A stretch of 64,000 nt of DNA from Caminibacter mediatlanticus TB-2 (GCF_005843985.1 NZ_CP040463.1:218501-282500), one strand, 5' to 3'; counted from the first letter of the stretch, positions 1 through 8,530 are shown. The notes: generated by a model not told the origin, from the letters alone. Translations and numbers: made by a program.

Positions 1-1
1 T

Positions 2-193
2 GCTTTTGCAAATCCAAGAAAAACATTAAATAAAAACTTATCTGTAAAATATAATTTTAATCCAAGTGAATTTGGACTTGCCGATACTATAAGACCTCAT
101 CAAGTAGATGCTGATACCTTTTTCCAGCTCTTTTCTGCGCTAAAAGAAAGGAGTAAGAATGGAAAAAACAACAAATCTTCAAGAAGCGATTAA
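2..193 (+). CDS. ksgA: KsgA (RsmA) 16S rRNA dimethyladenosine transferase, 3' end only
   Basis: The frame is open from the window edge and encodes the last 63 residues of a protein. The segment starts FANPRKTLNKNL, which resembles the (R)RKTLxNNL stretch in the C-terminal domain of KsgA/RsmA, the enzyme that dimethylates two adjacent adenines near the 3' end of 16S rRNA. It ends in a Lys/Asn/Ser-rich tail. It overlaps the RNase J start by 35 bases in another frame, so the two genes are probably co-transcribed and translationally coupled. The ksgA-rnj order is the one found in Campylobacter and Helicobacter, which supports the call. The SAM-binding domain lies outside the window. Confidence 0.75.
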   Translation, partial: AFANPRKTLNKNLSVKYNFNPSEFGLADTIRPHQVDADTFFQLFSALKERSKNGKNNKSSRSD

Positions 194-2060
194 AAATACA
201 GTTGAAGAAACACTAAAAAATGAAAATAATCAAAATCACGAAAAACAAACTCAAAAAATAATTAAAAAACCTCAAAATAATCAAAAAAAATTAGACCCAA
301 AAAATTTTGTTTGGTTTAAAGATTTAAACAAAGCTTGTGTGGAAAATGAGAAAATTCATAAATATAGATTAAACTCTCATATGAAAATTGATTCTAATAC
401 AAAAGGATGGGTTAGATTTACTCCACTTGGTGGTCTTGATGAAATTGGAGGAAATTGTGCAGTTTTAGAGACTGAAAATAGTGCAATAATTATTGATTGC
501 GGTATGAGTTTTCCAAATGAAGATATGCATGGAGTTGATATTTTAATTCCAGATTTTACATATCTTAGAGAAATAAGACATAAAATTAAAGGTCTTATAA
601 TAACTCATGGTCATGAAGACCATATTGGAGCTGTCCCATATCTTTTTAAAGAGATGCAATTTCCAATTTATGGGACAAGTCTTCCTCTTGCAATGATTGA
701 AAATAAATTTAAAGAACATAAAATTCATCAATATAAGAGTTATTTTAGAAGCGTAAAAAAAAGACATCCAATTCAAATAGGTGATTTTAAAATAGAGTGG
801 ATTCATATGACTCACTCTATTATTGATAGTTCATCTCTTGCAATTCAAACACCAGTTGGAACAATTATTCATACAGGTGATTTTAAAATAGACCATACTC
901 CAATTGATGGTTTTCCACCTGATTTACATAGATTAGCTTATTATGGAGAGAAAGGAGTTTTAGCACTATTTAGTGATTCTACAAATTCATATAAACCAGG
1001 AGTTACACCAAGTGAGAGTGTTGTTGGTAAAACATTTGAAGATTTATTTATGAAAACAAAAGGCAGAGTTATAATGTCTACTTTCTCTTCAAACATTCAT
1101 AGAGTATATCAAGCAATAGAAAAAGGTATTAAGTTTGGTAGAAAAGTATGTATTATTGGTAGAAGTATGGAACAAAACTTAAATGTTGCAATTGATTTAG
1201 GTTATATTAAACTTCCAAGAGATATATTTATCGACCCATATGAAATTGGAAAATATCAAGATAATGAAATATTAATTATTACAACAGGAAGCCAGGGAGA
1301 GAGTATGTCTGCTTTATATAGAATGGCGATTGATGAGCACAGACATGTAAAAATTAAAGAAGGCGACCAAATTATTATCTCAGCAAAAGCAATTCCAGGA
1401 AATGAGCCAACAGTATCTCAGCTTATTAACTTTTTAATGAAAAAAGGTGCAAAAGTTGCATATCATGATTTTAGTGAAATTCATGTAAGTGGGCATGCAA
1501 GCCAAGAAGAACAAAAATTAATGCTAAGACTTGTAAAACCAAAATACTTTTTCCCAGTTCATGGTGAATATAATCATTTAATGAAACATAGAGAAACGGC
1601 TTTAAGTACTGGTATGAAAGAAGAAAATATTTTTGTTATGGAAGATGGAGAGCAATGGGAAATTACTCCAAAAAGAGTTAGAAAAGTAAAAAATGTTAAA
1701 ACAGGGAAAATTTATATTGATAATCAAATAAATGAACAAATAGAAAATGATGTTGTAATTGATAGACAAAAATTAGCAAATGAGGGTATTATAATGGTAG
1801 TTGCCCAAGTAGATAAACAAAATAAAAAACTAATAGGTCGTCCAAGAGTTACAACATATGGAATAATTGCTGATAAAGATGATAAAACATTTGCAAAAGA
1901 GATGGAAGATTTACTTGTAAATTACATTGGCCATGCAAAAGATTATGTATATGAAAAAAATAGGATTTTTGAAAATGAACTTAGAAATGTAATAAGAAAG
2001 CATGTGTTTAGAAAAACAAAAAAATATCCTACAATTGTTCCAATGGTATATTTTATGTAG
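159..2060 (+). CDS. rnj: Ribonuclease J
   Basis: A 633-residue RNase J, the metallo-beta-lactamase/beta-CASP nuclease (endonuclease and 5'-3' exonuclease) that replaces RNase E in Campylobacterota mRNA decay. The first ~75 residues are a Lys/Asn/Gln-rich, probably disordered extension, as in the Helicobacter pylori enzyme. The catalytic domain follows, with the zinc motif HGHEDH at residues 150-155, a later HTGD motif, the beta-CASP SGHA motif and PVHGE. The start follows an AAAGGAG Shine-Dalgarno sequence. The stop codon lies in a perfect 9-bp inverted repeat shared with the convergent yeiH-like gene. Confidence 0.96.
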   Translation: MEKTTNLQEAIKNTVEETLKNENNQNHEKQTQKIIKKPQNNQKKLDPKNFVWFKDLNKACVENEKIHKYRLNSHMKIDSNTKGWVRFTPLGGLDEIGGNCAVLETENSAIIIDCGMSFPNEDMHGVDILIPDFTYLREIRHKIKGLIITHGHEDHIGAVPYLFKEMQFPIYGTSLPLAMIENKFKEHKIHQYKSYFRSVKKRHPIQIGDFKIEWIHMTHSIIDSSSLAIQTPVGTIIHTGDFKIDHTPIDGFPPDLHRLAYYGEKGVLALFSDSTNSYKPGVTPSESVVGKTFEDLFMKTKGRVIMSTFSSNIHRVYQAIEKGIKFGRKVCIIGRSMEQNLNVAIDLGYIKLPRDIFIDPYEIGKYQDNEILIITTGSQGESMSALYRMAIDEHRHVKIKEGDQIIISAKAIPGNEPTVSQLINFLMKKGAKVAYHDFSEIHVSGHASQEEQKLMLRLVKPKYFFPVHGEYNHLMKHRETALSTGMKEENIFVMEDGEQWEITPKRVRKVKNVKTGKIYIDNQINEQIENDVVIDRQKLANEGIIMVVAQVDKQNKKLIGRPRVTTYGIIADKDDKTFAKEMEDLLVNYIGHAKDYVYEKNRIFENELRNVIRKHVFRKTKKYPTIVPMVYFM

Positions 2061-2076
2061 GAAGTTTAACTTCCTA
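2058..2076. terminator. Inverted repeat between convergent genes
   Basis: TAGGAAGTT-T-AACTTCCTA is a perfect 9-bp inverted repeat that covers the rnj stop codon and reaches past the stop of the convergent yeiH-like gene. Its place between two gene ends suggests a bidirectional terminator or 3'-end stabiliser. There is no clear T-tract on either side and the one-base loop would have to open, so its strength as an intrinsic terminator is uncertain. Confidence 0.5.
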
Positions 2077-3091
2077 CACTAATTGCAAATTTAGTTATAA
2101 AGTATCCACCAAATAAGAGCCATATAAATAATATTCCTGCTAAATATATTGGCTTCATTCCAACTCCTTTGAACTTATTAATATTTGTTTCCATTCCCAA
2201 AGCAGTCATTGCCATTGTAAGTAAAAATGTATCAATTGTATTGATTGTTTGAACAATATTTTCTGATAATAAGTTAAATGAATTAAATCCAGCTACTAAA
2301 ATAAATAAAACTGCAAACCAAGGAATAGTAACTTTTGTTTTCGTTTTAGAGTTACTCTTCATTGCTAAAAATATTCCTAAAATAATTAAATATGGTGCAA
2401 TAAGCATAACTCTTATCATTTTTACAATAACAGCATCTTTTGCAACATCAGGAGAAATTGCACTTGCAGCTGCTACTACATGTGCTACTTCATGAATGGT
2501 TGAACCTATATAAATTCCTTCTGATTTAGGAGACAAATGAATAAATCCAGCTTTATAAAGAAATGGATATAAAAACATAGCAATGCTTCCAAAAAGTACT
2601 ACTGTTGCTACTGCAATTGCACTTTTATAGGCTTCTGCTTTTACAACAGGCTCAGTTGCAAGCACTGCGGCAGCACCACAAATTGAGCTACCTGCACTTG
2701 TGAGAATAGTTGTGTCTCTATCAAGTTTCAAAACTTTTGTACCAACAATATATCCAATTATAAAAGTTAAAGTTACCATTAATGTTGATGCTATGATTCC
2801 AGCTATTCCAACAGCTGCTATATTTTGAAAAGTAATTCTAAATCCATAAAGAATAATTGCAAATCTTAAAAGTTGTTTTGTTGAAAAAATAATTCCAGGT
2901 ACCCACTCTTTTGGTAAGTGATTTCTTAGAGTATTTGCATAAATCATACCAATTAATATTCCAATAATAAGAGGAGAAAGTCTTAAACTTTTTATAAATT
3001 TAATATTTGCAATTTGGTTTGCTGCTAATGCAAAAAGCCCTACAAATAAAATTCCATGAATTGTATGCATTATATTTTCTTTTGAAAACAT
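2066..3091 (-). CDS. YeiH/PSE-family putative sulfate exporter
   Basis: A 341-residue polytopic membrane protein of the YeiH family (UPF0324, also called putative sulfate exporter). It has about ten hydrophobic segments with the family-typical SAGSSICGAAAVLA and EVAHVVAAASAIS stretches. The start follows a GGAG Shine-Dalgarno sequence. It is divergent from a LysR-type regulator, the same arrangement as yeiH/yeiE in Escherichia coli, so the neighbour is the likely regulator. The transported substrate cannot be read from the sequence, and the sulfate label comes only from the family name. Confidence 0.85.
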   Translation of the reverse strand: MFSKENIMHTIHGILFVGLFALAANQIANIKFIKSLRLSPLIIGILIGMIYANTLRNHLPKEWVPGIIFSTKQLLRFAIILYGFRITFQNIAAVGIAGIIASTLMVTLTFIIGYIVGTKVLKLDRDTTILTSAGSSICGAAAVLATEPVVKAEAYKSAIAVATVVLFGSIAMFLYPFLYKAGFIHLSPKSEGIYIGSTIHEVAHVVAAASAISPDVAKDAVIVKMIRVMLIAPYLIILGIFLAMKSNSKTKTKVTIPWFAVLFILVAGFNSFNLLSENIVQTINTIDTFLLTMAMTALGMETNINKFKGVGMKPIYLAGILFIWLLFGGYFITKFAISVGS

Positions 3092-3181
3092 TGCTGCTCC
3101 TTTTTTTTCTAATACTAATTCTCAATAAGTTAGTTACTTTAAAAATGTTTAAAGCTCCTATTATTTCAATACTTTTTATAA

Positions 3182-3209
3182 TTTTCCATTGTCCATTTTC
3201 AATTTTCAA
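3182..3209 (-). repeat. Heptad array a (4 x 7 bp)
   Basis: Read on the minus strand, four contiguous 7-base units: TTGAAAA, TTGAAAA, TGGACAA, TGGAAAA. It lies in the intergenic region between the yeiH-like gene and its LysR regulator. It belongs to the dispersed heptad family described in the findings. Confidence 0.8.
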
Positions 3210-3261
3210 TTGGTATAAGTATAATTTATCTATACTTATTTACAAAATTAATTAAATTAAT

Positions 3262-3267
3262 TATAAT
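3262..3267 (+). promoter_or_regulatory. Candidate -10 of the LysR gene
   Basis: TATAAT lies 26 bases before the LysR start codon in a T/A-only stretch. The gene start itself has AAGGA five bases upstream. No convincing -35 is visible, which fits Campylobacterota sigma-70 promoters, where the -35 is weak. The LysR operator is probably in the same ~200-bp divergent region, but no clear T-N11-A dyad was picked out. Confidence 0.4.
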
Positions 3268-3293
3268 AATTAAAATTTTTAATAAGGATAAAA

Positions 3294-4145
3294 ATGACTC
3301 TTAAATACTTAGAGATTTTTTATGATTTAGCAAAAACAAATAGCACAACTCTTAGTGCAAAAAACTTAAATATCACTCAAAGTGCTGTTTCAATTGCTAT
3401 TTCAAAATTAGAAAATTATCTTCAAGTAAAACTATTTGATAGATTAGGTAAGAAATTAGTATTAAATTCAAATGGTAAATTATTCTATGAAAAAAGTAAA
3501 AAACATTATGATGGATTAAAAGATGCAGTTAATTTGTTTAAGAGTGATAATTTAAGTGGAGAGTTAAATATTGCATTGAGTAAGACAATTGGTAATTATT
3601 TTATGCCATTAAAACTTGTTAAGTTTATAAACCAATATAAAGATATTAAAATTAATAAATCAATTGAAAATTCAACAAATATAATAAATAAAATTTTAGA
3701 TGGTAAAATAGATTTAGGATTTGTAGAAACAGAAGTATTTAATAAAGATATTAAAAAATTAAAAATAGCTGAGGATGAACTAATTTTTGTCTCATCTACT
3801 ATAAAAGGGGAATATTTTATTGATAGCTTATTTAATAAAAAATGGATTTTAAGAGAAGAAGGTTCTGGTACAAGAGAAATATTTTTAAATGCAATAAAAG
3901 AGATAGGAAAAATAAATATTTTTTATGAGAGTAGTGAGTTTGAGGATATAAAAAAAGTTTTACTTAATACAAAAGATACAATTACATGTATTTCAAAATA
4001 TGTTGTAGAAGAAGAGTTGAAAAATAAGAAGTTGTTTGAAGTCAAATTAAAAAATCTTGATTTAAAAAGAAATTTTTATTTAATCTATCATAAAGATAAA
4101 TTTTTTACAAGAATTATAAAAGAGTTTTTAAAATTTATAAAATAA
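3294..4145 (+). CDS. LysR-family transcriptional regulator
   Basis: A 283-residue LysR-type regulator. An N-terminal winged helix-turn-helix (about residues 15-40, with LSAKNLNITQSAVSIAISKL) is followed by a periplasmic-binding-protein-like effector domain from about residue 85, including a REEGSGTRE stretch typical of the CysB/CbbR/YeiE branch. It is divergent from the yeiH-like exporter, so it most likely controls that gene in response to a small ligand. The ligand is unknown. Translation starts after AAGGA. Confidence 0.88.
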   Translation: MTLKYLEIFYDLAKTNSTTLSAKNLNITQSAVSIAISKLENYLQVKLFDRLGKKLVLNSNGKLFYEKSKKHYDGLKDAVNLFKSDNLSGELNIALSKTIGNYFMPLKLVKFINQYKDIKINKSIENSTNIINKILDGKIDLGFVETEVFNKDIKKLKIAEDELIFVSSTIKGEYFIDSLFNKKWILREEGSGTREIFLNAIKEIGKINIFYESSEFEDIKKVLLNTKDTITCISKYVVEEELKNKKLFEVKLKNLDLKRNFYLIYHKDKFFTRIIKEFLKFIK

Positions 4146-4180
4146 TAAAAAGTATTATATAAAACTTAAACTTTACTTAA

Positions 4181-4194
4181 ATTTTTGATATAAT
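4181..4194 (+). promoter_or_regulatory. Sigma-70 -10 region (TTTTTGATATAAT type)
   Basis: TTTTTGATATAAT matches the Campylobacter jejuni promoter form, a T-rich stretch ending in G about position -16 followed by TATAAT. It lies 25 bases upstream of the DUF493 gene, which has AAGGAG before its ATG. Confidence 0.6.
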
Positions 4195-4219
4195 ATTAAA
4201 AAATATTTAAGGAGTTATT

Positions 4220-4462
4220 ATGGAGAATAAAAAAATAGAATATCCAAGAATGTGGGGATTTAGAATTATAGGAGAGGATAAAGAAAAAATGAGAGCTGCT
4301 GTGAAAGAGTGTATTGATAATCAAGAGTGTAAAATAGAAGATAATAATCAAAAAGGGAAATATTACTCTCAAAAATTTGAAGCATATGTTACAAGTGAAG
4401 AGGAGAGAAATGAGTTTTTTAAAAGACTGCAAAATCATAAAGACATAAAATTTGTTTTATAA
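4220..4462 (+). CDS. DUF493 (YbeD/HP0495-like) small protein
   Basis: An 80-residue acidic protein with the DUF493 layout: an N-terminal YPRMWGFRIIG strand, a helix with EKMRAAVKECI, and a C-terminal VTSEEERNEFFKRLQNHKDIKFVL segment. The H. pylori member is HP0495, and E. coli YbeD belongs to the same superfamily, with an ACT-like alpha/beta fold. The function is not established. The start follows AAGGAG. The gene stands between the LysR gene and pyrC and has its own promoter-like sequence. Confidence 0.75.
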   Translation: MENKKIEYPRMWGFRIIGEDKEKMRAAVKECIDNQECKIEDNNQKGKYYSQKFEAYVTSEEERNEFFKRLQNHKDIKFVL

Positions 4463-4475
4463 TTTTTGATAAAAT
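4463..4475 (+). promoter_or_regulatory. Candidate pyrC promoter
   Basis: TTTTTGATAAAAT begins directly after the DUF493 stop codon and 31 bases before the pyrC ATG. The same form recurs before other genes in this window. The Shine-Dalgarno sequence AAAAAGG follows it. Confidence 0.5.
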
Positions 4476-4493
4476 TCTTTAAAAAGGTTTTTT

Positions 4494-5462
4494 ATGATTG
4501 TTTTAGATACTCCAATTGATATGCATCTTCATTTAAGAGAAGGTAAAATTTTAGAAAACGTTCTTTCTCATACAACAAATCAATTTGCAGCAGCTGTAAT
4601 AATGCCAAATTTAATTCCTCCTGTTGATAATAAAGAAAGACTTTTTAATTATAAAGAAGAGATTTTAGCTAAGAGTGAGAATTTTACACCTTTAATGAAT
4701 TTGTTTATGAGAGAATATAGTGAAGATGAGTTATTAGACCTTGCCGAAGAGATTTTTGCAATAAAATTATATCCTGCTGGAATTACTACTAATTCAGAAA
4801 ATGGAGTTAAATCAATAGAAAATATTTATCCCGTTTTAGAGATTATGCAAGAGTTAAATATTCCTTTATCAGTTCATGGTGAGAGTAGTGGATTTGTGCT
4901 TGATAGAGAAAGAGAATTTAAGAGTATTTATGAAAAATTAGCTCGTGATTTTCCAAAACTAAAAATTATAATGGAGCATGTAGGGACGGCTGATTTACTT
5001 TATTTACTTGATGAATATGAAAATTTATATGCAACAATTACACTTCATCATTTGTTATTAACACTTGATGAGGTTGCAGGAGGAATGCTAAATCCTCATT
5101 ATTTTTGTAAGCCAATAATAAAAACTCCAAAAGACAGACTTGAAATTCAAAAATTTGTAAAAAGTGGTCATAAAAAGGTTATGTTTGGAAGCGATTCAGC
5201 CCCACATACTATAAAAAATAAGCTAAAAGGTGCAGCAGGGGTATTTAGTGCTCCTGTTATTTTACCAGCACTTGCAGAATTTTTTGAAAACGATATAGAG
5301 ACATTTCAAAAATTTATTTCAACTAATGCAATAGAAAACTTTAATTTAAATATACCAAAAAGAGAAGTAAAATTAATTAAAGAAGAGTGGAGTGCTCCTT
5401 ATTTAGTAGGTGAAATAAAACCTATGTTTGCTGGAAGAAAATTTAGATATAAAGTCCTCTAA
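4494..5462 (+). CDS. pyrC: Dihydroorotase
   Basis: A 322-residue amidohydrolase for the third step of pyrimidine synthesis, the reversible cyclisation of carbamoyl aspartate to dihydroorotate. Visible metal and catalytic residues are the HLH pair at 11/13, Lys91 (the carboxylated lysine, in AIKLYPAG), His128 (VHGE), His162 (MEHVGT) and Asp234 (GSDSAPH). Length and motifs fit the class II (E. coli PyrC-like) type. It stands alone with its own promoter-like sequence. Confidence 0.95.
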   Translation: MIVLDTPIDMHLHLREGKILENVLSHTTNQFAAAVIMPNLIPPVDNKERLFNYKEEILAKSENFTPLMNLFMREYSEDELLDLAEEIFAIKLYPAGITTNSENGVKSIENIYPVLEIMQELNIPLSVHGESSGFVLDREREFKSIYEKLARDFPKLKIIMEHVGTADLLYLLDEYENLYATITLHHLLLTLDEVAGGMLNPHYFCKPIIKTPKDRLEIQKFVKSGHKKVMFGSDSAPHTIKNKLKGAAGVFSAPVILPALAEFFENDIETFQKFISTNAIENFNLNIPKREVKLIKEEWSAPYLVGEIKPMFAGRKFRYKVL

Positions 5463-5543
5463 TCTCTTCTTTTTTCTTAAAAAAAGATAAAACGACTCCT
5501 TTTATATTAAGTAAACTTTAAGTTTAGACTAAGTTTATATTAT

Positions 5544-5570
5544 TATAATTTTCCTGAAAACTAATTCAGG
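5544..5570 (+). promoter_or_regulatory. nrdD promoter and leader hairpin
   Basis: TATAAT (5544-5549) is followed by the inverted repeat CCTGAA-aactaa-TTCAGG (5553-5570). The second arm runs into the AGGAGA Shine-Dalgarno sequence of nrdD. A transcript starting about seven bases after the -10 would begin within or at the edge of the hairpin. It may tune translation. No NrdR box was seen. Confidence 0.45.
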
Positions 5571-5577
5571 AGAAAAA

Positions 5578-7674
5578 ATGAAAAAAGTTATTAAAAGAGA
5601 TGGAAGGATTGATAATTATTTTCCATATAAAATAGAAGAAGCTATAAAAAAAGCTTTTAAGGCTACAAAAGTTGAATATGACCCGTTAGTTTATGAAGAA
5701 GTAATAAATTTATTAAAAAAAGTTGATACTCCTGAGGTTGAATTTATTCAAGATTTGATAGAAAAATCTCTTTATAAACATGGATATTTTGATGTAATGA
5801 AAAACTTTATGCTTTATAGACATTTACATAAACTTCAAAGAGAAAATTTTCTTGATAGAGAAGCTACATATATTAATTGTAATCAAACAATAGAAGAATA
5901 TATTGATAAAGTCGATTGGAGAATTCAAGCAAACTCTAATACCGGATATTCACATGCTGGACTTATAAATAATACAGCTGGTAAAGTTATTGCAAATTAT
6001 TGGCTTGATAAAATCTATTCGGCTGAGGAAGGAAGAGCTCATAGAGAGGGGGATTATCATATTCATGATTTAGATTGTCTTGCACCTTATTGTGCTGGAT
6101 GGAGTTTAAGAAACTTACTTAACGAAGGATTTAATGGAGTTAGAGGAAGAGTTGAGAGTAAGGCTCCTAATCATTTTAGAAGTGCGCTTGGTCAAATGGC
6201 AAATTTTTTAGGAATATTGCAGAGTGAATGGGCTGGGGCTCAGGCATTTAGTAGTTTTGATACTTATTTAGCACCATATGTTTTTAAAGATAAGCTCTCA
6301 TATAATGAAATAAAAGAAGCGATTGAAAGTTTTATATATAATCTTAATGTACCTGCAAGGTGGGGACAAAGTCCTTTTACAAATATAACACTTGATTTTA
6401 AAGTACCAGATGATTTAAAAGACCAAATTCCAACAAGAAATAATAAACATTTATTTGAAGGTATTGAAGATGAGGAGCTTCTAAATAAACTTAAAAAAAG
6501 AAATCCAAAAATAAAAAAATTAACTGATGCTACTTATAAAGATTTTGAAGAAGAGATGCAACAAATTATTAAGGCATTTTATGAGGTTATGACAAAAGGT
6601 GATGCGATAGGTCAGCCTTTTACATTTCCTATTCCAACTGTAAATATTACAGAAGATTTTGACTGGGACAGTGAAGCTGCTAAGGCTTTATGGGAAAACA
6701 CTGCAAAAATTGGAAGTAGTTATTTTCAAAATTTTATTGGAAGTCAATATATAATTGATGAAAATGGAAATAAAGTAAGAAATCCTAATGCTTATGCCCC
6801 AGGTGCTGTTAGAAGTATGTGTTGTAGATTACAGCTTGATTTAAGAGAATTACTAAAAAGAGGAGGGGGACTTTTTGGTAGTGCTGAGATGACAGGAAGT
6901 ATTGGAGTTGTTACTATTAATATGGCAAGACTTGGATATATGTTTAAAGGAGATAAAGAAGCTCTTTTACAAAGGCTTGAATATTTAATGGATTTAGCAA
7001 AATCTACATTAGAGAAAAAAAGAAGATTTGTACAAGAAATGTATGAAAGAGGTCTTTATCCATATACAAAAAGATATTTGCCAGGTTTTAATAATCACTT
7101 CTCAACAATTGGGGTAAATGGAATAAATGAGATGATAAGAAATTTTACAAATGATAAAGAAAACATTGCTACACAAAAAGGAATTGAATTTGCAAAAGAA
7201 ATTTTAGAATTTATGAGAGATAAATTAAAACAATATCAAGAAGAGACTGGAAATTTATATAATCTTGAGGCAACACCAGCTGAGGGTACTACATATAGGT
7301 TTGCAAAAGAAGATAAGAAAAGATTTAAAGATATAATCCAAGCTGGATTTGAAGATGCTCCATATTATACCAATTCATCTCAACTTCCAGTTGATTATAC
7401 AGATGACCCATTTGAAGCATTGATGTTGCAAGATGAACTTCAAACTTTATATACAGGAGGTACAGTTTTACATTTATATATGAAAGAGAAATTAAGCTCA
7501 CCAGAAGCTGCTAAAAAATTAGTAAAAAAGGCAATTAGTAATTTTAGACTGCCTTACATCTCAATTACACCTGTTTTTTCAGTGTGTCCAAAACACGGAT
7601 ATATTTCAGGAGAGTATGAATATTGTCCATATTGTGATGAGGAGATTTTAGAAAACTATAAGGAGGAATTATGA
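5578..7674 (+). CDS. nrdD: Anaerobic ribonucleoside-triphosphate reductase, catalytic chain without glycyl-radical tail
   Basis: A 698-residue class III ribonucleotide reductase that makes dNTPs without oxygen. An ATP-cone domain occupies about residues 1-90. The catalytic barrel has Cys172 (in YCAGWSL) and the Cys415/Cys416 pair (in SMCCRL). A C-terminal metal site has Cys670, His673, Cys683 and Cys686 in a CPKHGY...CPYC pattern, as in archaeal and Thermotoga-type NrdD. The chain stops 12 residues after that site, so the glycyl-radical segment that normally follows is missing. It is encoded by the next small ORF, which overlaps in the arrangement ATGA. nrdG follows. Confidence 0.93.
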   Translation: MKKVIKRDGRIDNYFPYKIEEAIKKAFKATKVEYDPLVYEEVINLLKKVDTPEVEFIQDLIEKSLYKHGYFDVMKNFMLYRHLHKLQRENFLDREATYINCNQTIEEYIDKVDWRIQANSNTGYSHAGLINNTAGKVIANYWLDKIYSAEEGRAHREGDYHIHDLDCLAPYCAGWSLRNLLNEGFNGVRGRVESKAPNHFRSALGQMANFLGILQSEWAGAQAFSSFDTYLAPYVFKDKLSYNEIKEAIESFIYNLNVPARWGQSPFTNITLDFKVPDDLKDQIPTRNNKHLFEGIEDEELLNKLKKRNPKIKKLTDATYKDFEEEMQQIIKAFYEVMTKGDAIGQPFTFPIPTVNITEDFDWDSEAAKALWENTAKIGSSYFQNFIGSQYIIDENGNKVRNPNAYAPGAVRSMCCRLQLDLRELLKRGGGLFGSAEMTGSIGVVTINMARLGYMFKGDKEALLQRLEYLMDLAKSTLEKKRRFVQEMYERGLYPYTKRYLPGFNNHFSTIGVNGINEMIRNFTNDKENIATQKGIEFAKEILEFMRDKLKQYQEETGNLYNLEATPAEGTTYRFAKEDKKRFKDIIQAGFEDAPYYTNSSQLPVDYTDDPFEALMLQDELQTLYTGGTVLHLYMKEKLSSPEAAKKLVKKAISNFRLPYISITPVFSVCPKHGYISGEYEYCPYCDEEILENYKEEL

Positions 7675-7835
7675 TAAAAACACTATCAAAAGAAGAAATT
7701 CTTAAAAAAAATGAATATAAAAGAACAAAATGTATGGTTTATACAAGAGTTATGGGATATCATAGACCAGTTGAGAGTTTTAATATAGGAAAAAAAGCAG
7801 AACATAAAGAGAGGAAGTTTTTTAAAGAATGTTAG
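7671..7835 (+). CDS. Separate glycyl-radical domain of anaerobic ribonucleotide reductase
   Basis: A 54-residue ORF not fused to nrdD. Its ATG overlaps the nrdD stop and is preceded, four bases away, by a perfect AAGGAGG. Residues 25-51 contain TRVMGYHRPVESFNIGKK and then HKERKFF, the signature of the NrdD C-terminus (RVxGYxxPVxxxNxGK). Gly29 is the predicted radical site. The first ~20 residues (MIKTLSKEEILKKNEYKRTK) have no counterpart between zinc site and radical loop in fused enzymes. I infer a two-chain enzyme in which this peptide docks into NrdD after activation by NrdG. A free spare part like YfiD for pyruvate formate-lyase is an alternative, but the main chain has no radical glycine of its own. 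Confidence 0.88.
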   Translation: MIKTLSKEEILKKNEYKRTKCMVYTRVMGYHRPVESFNIGKKAEHKERKFFKEC

Positions 7836-8497
7836 GTATTTATGCAATTCAAAAATTTTCTTCTCTTGATTTCCCAAATAGATTAAGTTGTATTTTATGG
7901 TTTAGTGGATGTAATATGAGATGTCCTTATTGTTATAATAAAGATATTGTTTTTGGAAAAAAGCAAATTGAAGAAGATGAGGTAATTGAGTTTTTGAAAA
8001 CAAGGGTAGGTCTTTTAGATGGTGTAGTTTTTACAGGTGGAGAAGCAACCTTATATAAAGATATAGTGCCTTTTGCTAAAAAGATAAAAAATCTTGGGTT
8101 TGAGATAAAGCTTGATACAAATGGGATTAATTTTGAGGTTATAAAAGAGTTAATTGATAAAAAATTAGTTGATTATATTGCACTTGATTTTAAAGCCCCA
8201 AAAAATAAGTTTTATGAAATTACAAAAAACAAAAATTATGAAAAGTTTGAAAAAACATTAGATTTATTAATTAATTCTAATATTAAGTTTGAGGTTAGGA
8301 CTACTATTCATACTGATTTATTAGATGAAGAGGATGTAAATGAGATAATTAAAGTTTTAAAATATAAGAAATATAAAGGAATTTATTATCTTCAAAATTT
8401 TTTTGATGTAGAAACTCTTGATAATTTACCTCCTCAAAAAAGAAAGTTAGATACTTCAAAATTAATCAACTTTCCTATTGAACTTAGAAATTTTTGA
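7829..8497 (+). CDS. nrdG: Anaerobic ribonucleotide reductase activating protein (radical SAM)
   Basis: A 222-residue radical-SAM activase that would generate the glycyl radical. The 4Fe-4S ligands are Cys28, Cys32 and Cys35 in GCNMRCPYCYN, followed by the FTGGEATL glycine-rich SAM-binding motif. The N-terminal SLDFPNRLSCILWFSGC stretch is typical of the NrdG/pyruvate formate-lyase activase-like branch. It overlaps the glycyl-radical ORF by seven bases (ATGTTAG) and has only a weak ribosome-binding site, so translation is probably coupled. Confidence 0.92.
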   Translation: MLGIYAIQKFSSLDFPNRLSCILWFSGCNMRCPYCYNKDIVFGKKQIEEDEVIEFLKTRVGLLDGVVFTGGEATLYKDIVPFAKKIKNLGFEIKLDTNGINFEVIKELIDKKLVDYIALDFKAPKNKFYEITKNKNYEKFEKTLDLLINSNIKFEVRTTIHTDLLDEEDVNEIIKVLKYKKYKGIYYLQNFFDVETLDNLPPQKRKLDTSKLINFPIELRNF

Positions 8498-8503
8498 TAA
8501 AAT
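8491..8503 (+). promoter_or_regulatory. Candidate sufC operon promoter
   Basis: TTTTTGATAAAAT overlaps the end of nrdG and precedes sufC by 27 bases. It is the same -16/-10 form as before pyrC. It could drive the sufC-to-glnB gene run. Confidence 0.45.
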
Positions 8504-8530
8504 ATATTAATTTTATATTAAAGGTATAGT

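Noticed and set aside
3007-3255. Open frame across the yeiH-LysR intergenic region
   Set aside because: Its sequence is a run of Leu/Phe/Ile produced by AT-rich DNA, it overlaps the start of the yeiH-like gene antisense and a heptad array, and it has no ribosome-binding site.
7660-7680. Programmed -1 frameshift joining nrdD to the glycyl-radical ORF
   Set aside because: No slippery heptamer is visible before the stop, and the perfect AAGGAGG with correctly spaced ATG explains the second ORF as a separate start. It remains formally possible that the same site stimulates some frameshifting.
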